Shown: positions 46,118 through 56,407, counted from the stretch's first letter. The stretch is DNA of 64,000 nucleotides from Psychrobacter sp. TAE2020 (GCF_018919485.1 NZ_JAHLMU010000001.1:767801-831800), one strand, 5' to 3'. The notes: generated from the letters alone by a model not told the origin. Numbers and translations: made by a program.

Positions 46118-46741
46118 ATGACTTCAGTTACTACCTCTCAGTTGGATACTTCTGTCACTGAAACTAACCTTACTGATGCTCAGTTCGATAATTTTTTTGC
46201 ATTATTTGAGCAGCCGGTACAGTTTGAGCTGGCACAAAAAGAGCTTGATCAGCGTTTACGTCAACTGCAAAAGCACTATCATCCTGACAATGTTGCAAAG
46301 AATAGCACTGAAGCTAATGTTGCCAAGTCTCTACAACAAGCCGAGCAAGCTTCTGCAATTATTAATCAAGCCTATCAAACTTTAAGTAGAGCAGATAGCC
46401 GAGCCGGTTACCTATTGGATATGGCTGGGCAAGCACAAACCCTAGAGAATTCAATCGCTGACTTAGATTTTTTAGAAGATGCTATGGATCTGCGTATTGA
46501 TTTGGATGAAGCCATTGATAGTAAGAGTAAGTCAACCTTACAACAGTTACATCCACAGATAGCGGACCGTCTAAGCACTCAAGCTATGTATTTTAATCAA
46601 GCTTATACTAGTCAGGACTGGCAAACGGCTATCGATGCTACGCAAAAGCTAAAGTTCTTAGTGAAACTAGACGCTGATATCACTATAGCACTTGATAATT
46701 TGGCTGATAGCCATCAAACAGATGATGACTTGTACGTTTAA
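46118..46741 (+). CDS. hscB: J-domain co-chaperone HscB
   Basis: HscB brings IscU to the HscA chaperone and stimulates its ATPase. The J domain lies at about 20-95, with HPD at 55-57 (KHYHPDN) followed by a typical helix (AYQTLSRADSRAGYLL). The C-terminal IscU-binding helices cover about 110-200 (LDFLEDAMDLRIDLDEA). The 207 residues exceed E. coli HscB (171) by an N-terminal stretch and a short C-terminal tail. It lies between iscA and hscA, as expected. Confidence 0.93.
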   Translation: MTSVTTSQLDTSVTETNLTDAQFDNFFALFEQPVQFELAQKELDQRLRQLQKHYHPDNVAKNSTEANVAKSLQQAEQASAIINQAYQTLSRADSRAGYLLDMAGQAQTLENSIADLDFLEDAMDLRIDLDEAIDSKSKSTLQQLHPQIADRLSTQAMYFNQAYTSQDWQTAIDATQKLKFLVKLDADITIALDNLADSHQTDDDLYV

Positions 46742-46916
46742 TTAGCTTCCAAAGCTACTTAAAGTTGTGCTTGAGGTTAAATAGCGGTTACCAATACCGT
46801 ATAATCTGCAAAACGTTATAGCAGTCTCATTGCAATATGCTGTTGCTATAGTTAGTTATTATTTTTGGCAAGTATTTTGCCCTTATATTTTATTCATTCT
46901 ATTTTTGAGTTGTCTT

Positions 46917-48827
46917 ATGTCTTTATTGCAAATCGCTGAACCTAATCAAAGTGCACAGCCACATCAGCATCGTTTTGGTATCGGTATAGATTTAGGAACG
47001 ACGCGCTCATTAGTAGCTGTGGTTCGCTCAGGTAAAGCGCAAGTACTAGAGGCCACTAACCCTAAAGACACTCTATTACCTTCTGTAGTTTACTATCCAG
47101 CGGCTGGTAACCCCCTAGTCGGCGATGAAGCGCTAAATCACTTATCTGATGATCCACAGAACACTATCATTTCAGCTAAACGCTTTATGGGTCGTAGCCA
47201 AGCAGACATTAAATTCTCTCATCCTTATCGGTTAAGCGGTGATAAAGAAGACATGCCAGCCTTTGTCACCGCCCAAGGTGAGGTATCTCCAGTCGAGGTC
47301 TCAGCGCGGATACTAGCGGCACTTAAGCAGCGTGCGCTCACCGCTCTACCTGATGACAGTATCGAGGGGGCGGTGATTACTGTTCCAGCCTATTTTGATG
47401 AGGCACAGCGCCAAGCTACTAAAGATGCGGCGCAGGCTGCTGGTATCAAAGTGCTGCGTTTACTCAACGAACCTACCGCAGCTGCAGTTGCTTATGGGCT
47501 CGACAAAATAGCTCAGCGTACCGATGGTACAACTGATAGCAGTGCAGAAAATAATAGCGAGCAGTATTATCTTATTTATGATCTAGGTGGTGGTACTTTT
47601 GATGTGTCTATCCTCAAGCTAACTGACGGAGTATTTGAAGTCCTAGCCACTGGTGGCAACAGTGCGCTTGGCGGTGACGATATCGACCGTCTGTTGACTA
47701 ACTGGTTGATTAAACAGCTTGATATCGCGCCTAATGATGTCAGCTTGCATGACAAATCGCTATTAGCGCAACAGGCTAAGCATTATAAGCAAGCATTGAC
47801 CGACCATCAGCAAGTAGATATCAATATCACCATCAACAATCAAGCCTTTCAAGGGGTTTTGAGTCGTGCAGATTTATTGACTATCGCTGAGCCAGTCAAT
47901 CGCCGTACCTTAGCAGTATGTGAGCAAGTGCTGCGTGACGCCAAACTTAATATCGAGGCATTAGACGAAGTGATATTAGTCGGTGGCTCTACTCGTATGC
48001 CAGCGGTGCAACAAATAGTCACTGAGTTTTTTGCTAGAGAGCCTTTGTGTCGTTTAAATCCTGATGAAGTCGTCGCTTTGGGTGCGGCCCAAACCGCGCA
48101 TCAGCTAGTTAATGGTGACAGTAATAACAATCTACTGCTACTCGATGTTACGCCTCTATCGCTTGGTCTTGAGACTATGGGCGGTCTAGTTGAAGTGCTT
48201 ATCGCGCGTAATACCCCTATCCCAGTTAAGAAGCGCCAAGTATTTACTACTTATCAAGATGGACAGACGGGTATGGTCATCCATGTAGTGCAAGGCGAGC
48301 GTGAGACAGTAGATAACTGCCGTTCGCTTGGACGATTTGAGCTTTATGGTATCCCACCGATGAAAGCTGGTTTTGCGCGTATTGAAGTTACTTTTAGTAT
48401 TGATGCTAATGGTCAGCTGACTGTTAGTGCGCAAGAAACTACGAGCAAGACTGAAAGTAAAATTGAGATTACTCCTGCTTATGGTTTATCAGATGAGCAA
48501 AAAGAACAGTTGTTGATTGCTGGCTTTAAATATGCCGAAGAAGATAAAAACGCGCGCTCATTGATAGAGACTAAAGTAGAAACTGAGCGTGAACTATTGG
48601 CTTTACAATCAGCACTCACTGACTTTGCCCCTTTATTAGAGGCAGAAGAGCAGCAGACTTTAGCCACGCAGATGCAGCAGATGCAGACGGCTTTAAGTAC
48701 TGGTGACTTAGCGTTGATTGACGCTCAACGAGCTAAACTTAAGCCACATAGTGATAACTTCGCTGCTCGTATTATGAACCAAAGCGTCAAAACCAGTATG
48801 GCTGGTACTAAAGCTCAAGATTGGTAA
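46917..48827 (+). CDS. hscA: Hsp70-type chaperone HscA
   Basis: HscA is an ATP-driven Hsp70 chaperone dedicated to IscU, helping cluster release. The ATPase domain starts with GIDLGTTRSLVAVV (23-36) and contains the Hsp70 signatures YDLGGGTFDVSIL and LVGGSTRMP. A substrate-binding domain and a short lid end the protein. With start ATG 46917 (MSLLQIAEP) it has 636 residues, close to 616 in E. coli. The frame is open upstream to 46830, but those codons form an improbable hydrophobic extension in a region that reads as intergenic. Confidence 0.96.
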   Translation: MSLLQIAEPNQSAQPHQHRFGIGIDLGTTRSLVAVVRSGKAQVLEATNPKDTLLPSVVYYPAAGNPLVGDEALNHLSDDPQNTIISAKRFMGRSQADIKFSHPYRLSGDKEDMPAFVTAQGEVSPVEVSARILAALKQRALTALPDDSIEGAVITVPAYFDEAQRQATKDAAQAAGIKVLRLLNEPTAAAVAYGLDKIAQRTDGTTDSSAENNSEQYYLIYDLGGGTFDVSILKLTDGVFEVLATGGNSALGGDDIDRLLTNWLIKQLDIAPNDVSLHDKSLLAQQAKHYKQALTDHQQVDINITINNQAFQGVLSRADLLTIAEPVNRRTLAVCEQVLRDAKLNIEALDEVILVGGSTRMPAVQQIVTEFFAREPLCRLNPDEVVALGAAQTAHQLVNGDSNNNLLLLDVTPLSLGLETMGGLVEVLIARNTPIPVKKRQVFTTYQDGQTGMVIHVVQGERETVDNCRSLGRFELYGIPPMKAGFARIEVTFSIDANGQLTVSAQETTSKTESKIEITPAYGLSDEQKEQLLIAGFKYAEEDKNARSLIETKVETERELLALQSALTDFAPLLEAEEQQTLATQMQQMQTALSTGDLALIDAQRAKLKPHSDNFAARIMNQSVKTSMAGTKAQDW

Positions 48828-48922
48828 ACCCTAAATGGGTAGCGGATTATCGCTACTTGATGTTATGTCATTATTTTTATATCTCACTTTTTTTGAACTC
48901 ATTAGCAGCGGATAATTAACCC

Positions 48923-49261
48923 ATGCCAAAGATTACTATATTACCACATTTTGAAATTTGCCCAGAAGGGATTGAAGTTGAACTAGAGTCTGGCAATAAC
49001 TTATGCAAAGCATTATTGGAAAAAGGCATCAGAGTTGAACATGCCTGCGAGATGTCAAAAGCTTGTACCACTTGTCATGTAGTCGTGCGTAAAGGTTTTG
49101 ATAGTTTAGATGAAATGGATGATATTGAGGCTGACTTGTTAGATCGTGCTTGGGGCCTAGAGGCAGATTCACGCTTATCTTGTCAAGTAATGATAGAGGA
49201 TGACGACTTAACTATCGAGATTCCTAAATATACTTTGAACCATGCTAAAGAAAACCACTAA
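48923..49261 (+). CDS. fdx: ISC-type [2Fe-2S] ferredoxin
   Basis: This ferredoxin gives electrons for Fe-S assembly on IscU. The cluster ligands are Cys42, Cys48, Cys51 and Cys87 (ACEMSKACTTCH, SRLSCQ), with the adrenodoxin-like spacing. Length is 112 residues, as in E. coli (111). It is the last gene of the operon: a terminator follows at 49335-49372, and the iscX gene that often follows in enterobacteria is not seen. Confidence 0.97.
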   Translation: MPKITILPHFEICPEGIEVELESGNNLCKALLEKGIRVEHACEMSKACTTCHVVVRKGFDSLDEMDDIEADLLDRAWGLEADSRLSCQVMIEDDDLTIEIPKYTLNHAKENH

Positions 49262-49334
49262 TTGCATCAATTTCTGTTGATTGCGATTATAAAAGCGGGT
49301 TAAATTAACCGTCTATTTATGCAAAATCAGTAAT

Positions 49335-49372
49335 AAAAAAGCCTACTATAGTTATGATAGTAGGCTTTTTTT
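49335..49372. terminator. Terminator at the end of the isc operon
   Basis: AAAAAAGCCTACTAT and ATAGTAGGCTTTTTT form a perfect stem with a short loop and long T-run. It lies between converging genes and can serve both strands. Confidence 0.92.
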
Positions 49373-49460
49373 AATTGTCTTAAATAGCTTCTTTTGCTTA
49401 TTAGCCACCTCAATTATAGTCCTGCTTTTCATCCTAGCGGCTATTTATCAGTCTTAGGTA

Positions 49461-50879
49461 CTAGTTATTAGTATCAGGTACTACTTGTTGCTCTGCTGGC
49501 TCAGTAGTTGTCGCACTACTCTCTTTGTCAATGCGTTCAAGGGCAAAAGTAAGCCTACTTCTGATTTCCTGATAATCCTCATCTTGCATGTCTTTAAAGT
49601 TTAGATGTAAATTGAAGCCAGGTAAGGTATGATCGACCCACTTCGATAATTGAACTTCATTGGCGCTAGGGTCTAGTACTTGCCAAGTTTCTATTTCATT
49701 ATTAAAACCTTTTAGCTGAAAAGCACCCACATACTTACACTCGTAATCGTGACAAACATAATCATGAGTACGTCTACTGATCAGAATCTCTCCTTTGCCG
49801 GCCATTACTTCCAAGCGAGCTGCTAAGTTGGCTTCTCTACCAATAACCGTATAACTGAGACGATTATCACTGCCAAAATTGCCCACATGACAGTAACCAG
49901 TAGTGATTCCTATACGTACATATAACCCTTCAAAGCCCATTAACCGCCACTTCTGTCTTAAGCTACGCATCTCTCGGCGCATATCAATAGCCATAGCTAC
50001 ACAGTCTAGAGCATCTTGACGGGTACCACGGCTACTAGGCTCACCAAAGAAGCAAACCATCCCATCACCGATAAACTTATCGAGAACCGCTTCATGCTTA
50101 TCAGCAATTGCCGTCATGCACTGCATATAAGTATTTAGGATTTCTGCTAAGTTATCCGCACTCAGACTATCAGACAACTCAGTAAAGCCAGCGATATCCG
50201 AAAACATAATGGATAGCTTGGCACGTTTATTGTCTATAGTGACTGGTTGATTTTCTTTTACAATCGGTTGCCATACTTGCAAAGGTATAAAAAGCGTTAA
50301 CTTGTTAATAATCGATAACATCGTTTTGGCTTGCCCTGTGGCTTGCTTGGCAGTGGTATTATAACTAAGATACTGATGATGCATATGCCAGAACTGCTGT
50401 AAGATCACCGCAATACTAGCCAGCAATACTGAAGATGGCAGCCACCCTGCATTACAATCGAGTTTATTATCATTTAAGGTAATACTGACATAGTAAAATA
50501 TCCATATACTGACCATAGAGATGATAAGTAGTCTTAGTCGACTATCAGGCTCACTAGTCAAAATGCGTGCGCCGATCAATAAGCTTAAACTAAGCGATAA
50601 CACTACACAAAACTGCATAGACCCAATAACAGTAGATAATAAAATCACCACTATATTAGAAGTCCAGAAGCTAGTTTGACGGCGATAGTTGTAAATCAAA
50701 ATCATCAAACTAGGAATGCTGACAGCCACGAATAATGCCATCGATTCGGGAGTAAACTTGGAATGTAGCACTATTAGAGTCACAGTAAGCAGCAATACTA
50801 GGACTTCTGGATAATCAAAGCTACCCACAGTATGGGATTTGGACGAGGAATCAGGTTTCAGTGGCTCTAAAACGACCAT
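49461..50879 (-). CDS. Membrane class III adenylate cyclase (CyaB-like)
   Basis: This protein makes cAMP from ATP at the inner membrane. The N-terminal 170 residues hold about five to six helices, like the MASE2 module of Pseudomonas CyaB. The class III catalytic domain (about 220-370) has both metal Asp residues, Asp228 (FSDIAGFTEL) and Asp272 (FIGDGMVCFF), Lys268 for adenine recognition, and the transition-state pair Asn351 and Arg355 (GREANLAARLE), so it should be active and ATP-specific. A C-terminal tail of about 70 residues has no known domain. The total is 472 residues. Start ATG 50879 lacks a strong ribosome site but has AAGGAAAAGGAG about 28-40 bases upstream. Confidence 0.87.
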   Translation of the reverse strand: MVVLEPLKPDSSSKSHTVGSFDYPEVLVLLLTVTLIVLHSKFTPESMALFVAVSIPSLMILIYNYRRQTSFWTSNIVVILLSTVIGSMQFCVVLSLSLSLLIGARILTSEPDSRLRLLIISMVSIWIFYYVSITLNDNKLDCNAGWLPSSVLLASIAVILQQFWHMHHQYLSYNTTAKQATGQAKTMLSIINKLTLFIPLQVWQPIVKENQPVTIDNKRAKLSIMFSDIAGFTELSDSLSADNLAEILNTYMQCMTAIADKHEAVLDKFIGDGMVCFFGEPSSRGTRQDALDCVAMAIDMRREMRSLRQKWRLMGFEGLYVRIGITTGYCHVGNFGSDNRLSYTVIGREANLAARLEVMAGKGEILISRRTHDYVCHDYECKYVGAFQLKGFNNEIETWQVLDPSANEVQLSKWVDHTLPGFNLHLNFKDMQDEDYQEIRSRLTFALERIDKESSATTTEPAEQQVVPDTNN

Positions 50880-51007
50880 ACTATTGACTCGTTATTACCA
50901 AAAGAAAATAAGGAAAAGGAGTTGAAAGACATGTCTTTTGATAAGGCTTTATTAGCCTATAGATTATAAAGATATAATCATATAGATAATCTACCGTTTG
51001 TCACAAA

Positions 51008-51068
51008 AAAACGCCTTATATCAAATAATTTAGCTAAAAAATCCTAAATTATCGATAACGGCGTTTAA
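51008..51068. other. Long imperfect hairpin between the HIT and cyclase genes
   Basis: AAACGCC and GGCGTTT close a long interrupted stem that also pairs ATAATTTAG with CTAAATTAT. It lies after the HIT gene on the minus strand; with A-rich and T-rich edges it may act as a terminator. Confidence 0.5.
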
Positions 51069-51140
51069 TATATCAAACGAGCGGCGTAAAAACGGCTCTA
51101 TTACCTAGTTATCTAGCGCTTATAGTACAGCATTTGCCTA

Positions 51141-51572
51141 TCACATTTGCCAATCAAAAGGCATTTGATGATGTCCACGTAGCGCCATCATCAAAGTTTG
51201 CTGCATTTGTGCCATAACTTCTTGACTATAGGGTATCGCAGTTATACCCCATACTGGATTTGGCCATTGACTGTCATTTTGGTAACGTACAATATGATGA
51301 AAGTGTAATTGTGACACTTGATTACCAAGAGCCGCGACATTCATTTTATCCGCCTGAAAAGTCTTAGCTAACTGGCTCGATAACCAGCTTGACTCACGTA
51401 AAAACTGCGTCTGATCACTCTCAGACAACTCATAAAGCTCCTTAATGCCTGATACTCGTGGTACCAATATCAACCAAGGAAACTGACAATCATTAATCAA
51501 ACGACAAGTTGATAACGGGAAATCGCCCACCAAAAAACTATCGGCAGCAAGCTTAGGATGTAATTGGAACAT
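51141..51572 (-). CDS. HIT-family protein
   Basis: The protein belongs to the HIT superfamily of nucleotide hydrolases/transferases. The histidine triad appears as QLHFHHIVR (His-x-His-His; residues 89-97), a variant of the usual HxHxHxx in which the third His is moved; this places it with a divergent HIT group common in gamma-proteobacteria. The N-terminal part (LINDCQFPWLILVPR) is typical of the same group. It has 143 residues and no signal peptide. Its substrate is unknown. It lies downstream of mfd on the same strand, 323 bp away, so it probably has its own promoter. Confidence 0.82.
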   Translation of the reverse strand: MFQLHPKLAADSFLVGDFPLSTCRLINDCQFPWLILVPRVSGIKELYELSESDQTQFLRESSWLSSQLAKTFQADKMNVAALGNQVSQLHFHHIVRYQNDSQWPNPVWGITAIPYSQEVMAQMQQTLMMALRGHHQMPFDWQM

Positions 51573-51895
51573 AATGACGGTTTCTCTTGTTATAAAGTAT
51601 TAATAAAGGAAATAAAACCCACAAAAAGGCTACTGATGTCATTTTATCAGTTATCTAACAGATAAAATAGCGTCATTGTCATATCTCCCTTAACTGTACT
51701 AAGGTTAAAGATTTTTAGAAATTATCCAATAGGCTAGTACAACTAAGGCCATTATTCACAGTCGCAATAACGGCCCAATCAAACAACAAGCCTTATCCTA
51801 TAATAAGATAGACAACTTTACAAATAACCCTTAGCGTTAATAAGGGCTACCCTAGTTAAGTTTATAGTCTGAATGCCTAAGCTATAGTAAAACCT
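51573..51895. other. 323-bp region between mfd and the HIT gene
   Basis: I see no frame, RNA or clear promoter here; it should contain the mfd 3' end signal and the HIT gene promoter. Confidence 0.45.
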
Positions 51896-54800
51896 CTATA
51901 TAGGCTCTACTACTTTATGATTATCAAAATAGCGTAACAACTCTTGTACTGCCGTTACCCGCTGTTGCGCGGTTGCAAGTTTAGCAGAGTCTCTATAACG
52001 AATACCTGATGCGCCATTCATACGATAACGCTGACCGTCAGTCTGAATCAACTTTATGATGGCTAAAGCGTCAACTGGCGTATCAGGAGCGAACTCTAAG
52101 GTCATACTATTACTATTAGCATCGATCTTATTAATCATCAACGGCTCAGCTTGGATACGCAGTCCATGTACTGCAAACAGCTGCTTAGTTTGATCGGGTA
52201 AAGTGCCAAATCGATCAATCATTTCAGTACGAATATCGATTAAAGCTTCTCGATCATCAGCATTACTAATACGCTTATAGAACAGCAAACGTTGATGCAC
52301 ATCATGCAGATACTCTTCAGGTATCAGCGCCGAGCTATGTAAGTTAATCTCACTAGTCAGTGATAACGGGGTATTTAGATCAGGCTCACGACCAGCCTTG
52401 ATCGCTTTAGTAGCACGCTCTAACATATCCATATACAGACTAAACCCTATCGCCTGCATATTACCACTTTGCTGCTTACCGAGTATCTCGCCTGCTCCGC
52501 GAATCTCTAAATCTTCGCTGGCTAGCATAAACCCTGCCCCTAAAGTATTAGCACGCTCAATGGCATGCAAGCGCCGCTTAGCATCGCCTTTTAGCCCCTT
52601 AAGTGACGGCACAAGCAAGTAGCAATAAGCTTGGTGATGGCTACGTCCCACTCGGCCACGCAACTGATGCAGTTGCGCTAAGCCAAATTTGTCAGCACGC
52701 TCGATAATGATAGTATTAGCATTAGGAACATCGATACCGGTTTCAATGATAGTAGAGCAGATTAGCACATTAAAGTTCTTATGATAATACTGCTCCATAA
52801 CCTGCTCCAGCTGACGTTCTTGCATCTGCCCATGTGCAACCCCTACTCTAGCCTCTGGTACTAGCTCACGGATAGTTTCTGCCATACGCTCAATACTAGC
52901 CACATCATTATGCAACAAATAAACTTGTCCGCCACGTAGTAGCTCACGTAATATCGCCTCTTTCATTAATGCTTCAGTTTTTTGCATCACAAAAGTCTTG
53001 ATAGCCAGACGACGTGCTGGCGGAGTGGCGATAATAGACATATCTCGCATGCCTGATAGCGCCATATTCAGAGTACGTGGAATAGGAGTAGCAGTCATTG
53101 ACATGCTATCGACATCAGTCTGAATAGCTTTGATACGCTCTTTGTGCCGTACACCAAAACGATGCTCTTCATCGACAATCATTAAACCTAAGTTGGAAAA
53201 CTTAACATCAGGCTGTAGCAACTTATGAGTACCGATGACAATATCAACTTTACCCGCCGCTAAGTCAGCCAACACCGTCTGTTGATGCTTTTTACCCCCA
53301 AATCGAGATAAGGTTTCGATACGTACCGGCCAATCAGCGAAACGATCACGGAAGTTATCTTCGTGCTGTCCTGCCAGCAAAGTAGTTGGCACTAACACCG
53401 CTACTTGGTAACCAGCACTAACCGCGATAAAGGCCGCACGCATAGCCACTTCCGTTTTACCAAAACCCACGTCACCACATATTAGGCGATCCATTGGCTG
53501 ATTTTGCTTCATATCCTCCATCACTGCATGAATAGCATTGGCCTGATCCGGAGTCTCTTCAAAAGCAAACTGACTAGCAAATAGCTCATACTGCGAGATA
53601 TCAATTTTGAAATGAATACCAACTTTGGCTTCACGTCTAGCCTGCATATTAAGCAGCTCAGCAGCGACGTCATGTATCTGCTCGAGGGCTTTTTGCTTGG
53701 CCTTGTCCCACTTACCACTGCCAATCTTATGTAAAGGGGCAAGCGCTGGATCACCGCCACTATAGCGACTAATCATCTGCAAATTAGCAACTGGCACATA
53801 GATACTGGCTTCATCAGCGTATTTTAAGTGAATGAATTCTTGGTCACCATCACCGACATCTAAGGTAATCAAACCGTTATAGCGACCAATACCATGTTCA
53901 ATATGTACAATAGGGCTACCTTGGGTCATTTCAGTAACACTCTTGACCAAGAACTCTTCTGACACCCCACTCTGCCGACGGCGGCGAGTTTGCAACACTT
54001 GCCGGCCAAACAGCTGGGTCTCACTAATAATCACTAAGCGCTCGGGGACATAAACACCGCGCTCAATAGGAGCAACCGTTAAACCAACGTATGGCTTATC
54101 AGTATTAGTCAGTTTGCTAGTCGCAGTACCCTTAGCAGCCGCTATTTTATCTACCGCTAAAAATTCTTTAAAGCTAGCGTAGGCAGTTATATCTATTTTG
54201 CCCTTAAACAGCTCAATCAAAATCTCCCGACGACCCGCAGTTTCGGCAACAATCAATACTGGGGTCGCGGTTTGTGCTTGTAACCCTAAAAACGCTAATA
54301 GCTCAGCTAGCGGTTCAGACTTCTGATGATTGACTGCTAGCTGCGGTGGTGGCTGCACATTTAAAGTGACTAAACCTTGCTGTTTATTTGCAGTTAAAGC
54401 TGATGATGATGGCAGCTTTGATTCTGAGCTCTCATCATCAATGGATGCCACATCCGTCATCTTGACTAGCTCGTTACGCGCGCTTAGAATAACTCGTGGA
54501 TAACGGTTCAGATGCTCGTTTAGGGTATTAGATAACAGATATAACAATTCAGGGGCAACGATAGGCTTGTCAATATCATGGCGACGCTCTTCGTAACGCC
54601 GTTGAATCTGTGACCAGTACTCGACTTGATGCTCGCTAATTAGCTCATCAGTGATTAACAAGGCATTACTAGGCAGATAAGCGAAGAGGCTACTCTCCTG
54701 AGTCCAGTCTTTTAAATCAAAAAATAACGGCTGGTAATATTCAAGGCCACTACTAGAGATACCAGCCATCACATCTTTATGCAGCTCAAATTTGCGACTA

Positions 54801-55639
54801 CTGGTATTAGGGAACATCGCCGCAAAGTTCATCCGAAAGGTTTCTTTACCTTCTTCTAATGGGAACTCTTTTGCTGGTAGAATCTGGAACTGTTGAATAG
54901 GCTTAGAGATATCAGGTAGCTTGTGTAATAGCGATATCGACTCTTTACCCATACTGCTATCATTGCCAGATAACATCGCTTTGAGATCATCTTCAGTAAG
55001 CGTACGCTGGGTTTGCGGATGAAAAAAGCGAATAGTCTCAATCTCGTCATCGAACAAATCTAAGCGCAGTGGAAAGGGTTGACCCATCGCAAAGATATCA
55101 ATGATACTGCCACGTACAGCAAACTCTCCTGGCTCAAATACATTTTCGACAGCTCGGTAACCCGCTTTTGCTAATAACTCACGCTGGGTATTAATATCGA
55201 ATTGATCGCCCACACTAAGATCAAAATGTTGACCTATTAACCAGCTTGGGGGTGCAACACGATGCATCAAAGCTTGAATGGATATCAACAACACCCCTGA
55301 AGTTGGCATATCAGTCAGTAGGTTAATACGTTCGCTGACAATATCTTGATGCGGTGACAGCTCATCGTATGTTAAAGTTTCCCAATCAGGAAACACATAA
55401 GCGTCGACGCCACAAAACGCCAACTCAGTCTCAATTTGATTAAGCTGATTTTGATCGCGAGTGACTACTACTTTTAGGCGCTCTGCCACATCCCAAAATG
55501 GTGATTGAATCAAGCTTGCTAGCCATAAGCTACTGACAGCACCATGCACCGGCGTTAGCCAGCGTCGCTGCGCATTGTCAATGGGGAATAGCTGCTGGTT
55601 AATAGGGGCAAAAGCATCAGTCAGAGCAGTAATAGGCAT
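51896..55639 (-). CDS. mfd: Transcription-repair coupling factor Mfd
   Basis: Mfd removes stalled RNA polymerase from damaged DNA and recruits UvrA. The order of parts is the UvrB-homology module at the N-terminus (about 20-350), a linker, the RNA-polymerase-interacting domain (about 560-640), the two RecA-like motor lobes with Walker A GDVGFGKTE (near 725) and DEEH (near 823), the TRG motif region and a C-terminal domain. The 1247 residues exceed the E. coli 1148 by spacer inserts such as one near 400-440 (SIDDESSESKLPSSS). rraA lies upstream on the same strand. The start at ATG 55639 has no strong ribosome site but matches the family N-terminus. Confidence 0.95.
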   Translation of the reverse strand: MPITALTDAFAPINQQLFPIDNAQRRWLTPVHGAVSSLWLASLIQSPFWDVAERLKVVVTRDQNQLNQIETELAFCGVDAYVFPDWETLTYDELSPHQDIVSERINLLTDMPTSGVLLISIQALMHRVAPPSWLIGQHFDLSVGDQFDINTQRELLAKAGYRAVENVFEPGEFAVRGSIIDIFAMGQPFPLRLDLFDDEIETIRFFHPQTQRTLTEDDLKAMLSGNDSSMGKESISLLHKLPDISKPIQQFQILPAKEFPLEEGKETFRMNFAAMFPNTSSRKFELHKDVMAGISSSGLEYYQPLFFDLKDWTQESSLFAYLPSNALLITDELISEHQVEYWSQIQRRYEERRHDIDKPIVAPELLYLLSNTLNEHLNRYPRVILSARNELVKMTDVASIDDESSESKLPSSSALTANKQQGLVTLNVQPPPQLAVNHQKSEPLAELLAFLGLQAQTATPVLIVAETAGRREILIELFKGKIDITAYASFKEFLAVDKIAAAKGTATSKLTNTDKPYVGLTVAPIERGVYVPERLVIISETQLFGRQVLQTRRRRQSGVSEEFLVKSVTEMTQGSPIVHIEHGIGRYNGLITLDVGDGDQEFIHLKYADEASIYVPVANLQMISRYSGGDPALAPLHKIGSGKWDKAKQKALEQIHDVAAELLNMQARREAKVGIHFKIDISQYELFASQFAFEETPDQANAIHAVMEDMKQNQPMDRLICGDVGFGKTEVAMRAAFIAVSAGYQVAVLVPTTLLAGQHEDNFRDRFADWPVRIETLSRFGGKKHQQTVLADLAAGKVDIVIGTHKLLQPDVKFSNLGLMIVDEEHRFGVRHKERIKAIQTDVDSMSMTATPIPRTLNMALSGMRDMSIIATPPARRLAIKTFVMQKTEALMKEAILRELLRGGQVYLLHNDVASIERMAETIRELVPEARVGVAHGQMQERQLEQVMEQYYHKNFNVLICSTIIETGIDVPNANTIIIERADKFGLAQLHQLRGRVGRSHHQAYCYLLVPSLKGLKGDAKRRLHAIERANTLGAGFMLASEDLEIRGAGEILGKQQSGNMQAIGFSLYMDMLERATKAIKAGREPDLNTPLSLTSEINLHSSALIPEEYLHDVHQRLLFYKRISNADDREALIDIRTEMIDRFGTLPDQTKQLFAVHGLRIQAEPLMINKIDANSNSMTLEFAPDTPVDALAIIKLIQTDGQRYRMNGASGIRYRDSAKLATAQQRVTAVQELLRYFDNHKVVEPI

Positions 55640-55752
55640 AGATAGTAGGATCTAAGTTAAGAGTCAGAGGGTTATTATACGAATTTTTTGCCGTTTGACC
55701 AAAATGTATGCCGTAACGGTTTGTGATTAAGATTACAATCAGTTTACTAAGG

Positions 55753-55781
55753 CAAAAATCCCAGCCGCTAAGCTGAGATTT
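55753..55781 (-). terminator. rraA terminator
   Basis: On the minus strand AAATCTCAGC pairs with GCTGGGATTT (one U-G wobble), followed by a T-run. It lies about 95 bp after the rraA stop and before mfd. Confidence 0.6.
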
Positions 55782-55876
55782 GTAACCTGTTTTCTTTTAT
55801 CATTACTATACTTTATAAGCATTACATTATTATGAGCGCTACAGGTAATAAATATAATAATAGATAAAAGTATATG

Positions 55877-56407
55877 CTAGATCAAGGCTTTATCACTAGC
55901 AATGATGCCATTGTTATCTGCATATATAAACATACCAGAATTAAGGGTTAAGTCACCAAAGCTAATTTCAAGATCGGTTTGGCCTTCATCACGGCGGTTA
56001 GATTTGCGTGGGATACAACCCAATGCCATAACGCCAAGTTCCATTTGAGCCATATCATCGACATCACGTACACAGCCATAAATGATGATGCCCGCCCAGT
56101 CATTATCTATCGCCGACTGCGCAATCATATCGCCTAGTAGCGCACAACGCATAGAGCCGCCACCGTCAACTACTAGCACTTTACCTTCGCCCTTGCTATC
56201 TTTGCCATCGCTATTAAGCAAAGTTTTGACACGGCTATTATCCTCAAAACATTTTACTGTGATAATCTCGCCACAAAATCTATCTTTGCCACCGAAACTA
56301 TAAAATGACTTACCTTCGATATTTGGCAGGCAAACTTGCGACTCAGGATTAGCATCTAACAGATCACAAGTGACAAAATTCTCTTTATTCATAGTAGCTT
56401 CTGACAT
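55877..56407 (-). CDS. rraA: Regulator of ribonuclease E activity RraA
   Basis: RraA inhibits RNase E in E. coli; the same fold also acts as a 4-hydroxy-4-methyl-2-oxoglutarate aldolase in some bacteria, so the exact role is uncertain. Conserved parts are TCDLLDANP (13-21), GGGSMRCALLGDMIAQ, AGIIIYGCVRDV and ALGCIPRKS. The protein has 176 residues (E. coli 161), the extra part being a short insert around 60-75 (SDGKDSKGEG). The ATG at 56407 could be replaced by Met6. It lies upstream of mfd on the same strand, with a terminator between. Confidence 0.9.
   Translation of the reverse strand: MSEATMNKENFVTCDLLDANPESQVCLPNIEGKSFYSFGGKDRFCGEIITVKCFEDNSRVKTLLNSDGKDSKGEGKVLVVDGGGSMRCALLGDMIAQSAIDNDWAGIIIYGCVRDVDDMAQMELGVMALGCIPRKSNRRDEGQTDLEISFGDLTLNSGMFIYADNNGIIASDKALI

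Noticed and set aside
46830..46916. N-terminal extension of HscA
   Set aside because: The added residues are hydrophobic and unlike Hsp70 proteins; ATG 46917 is the better start.
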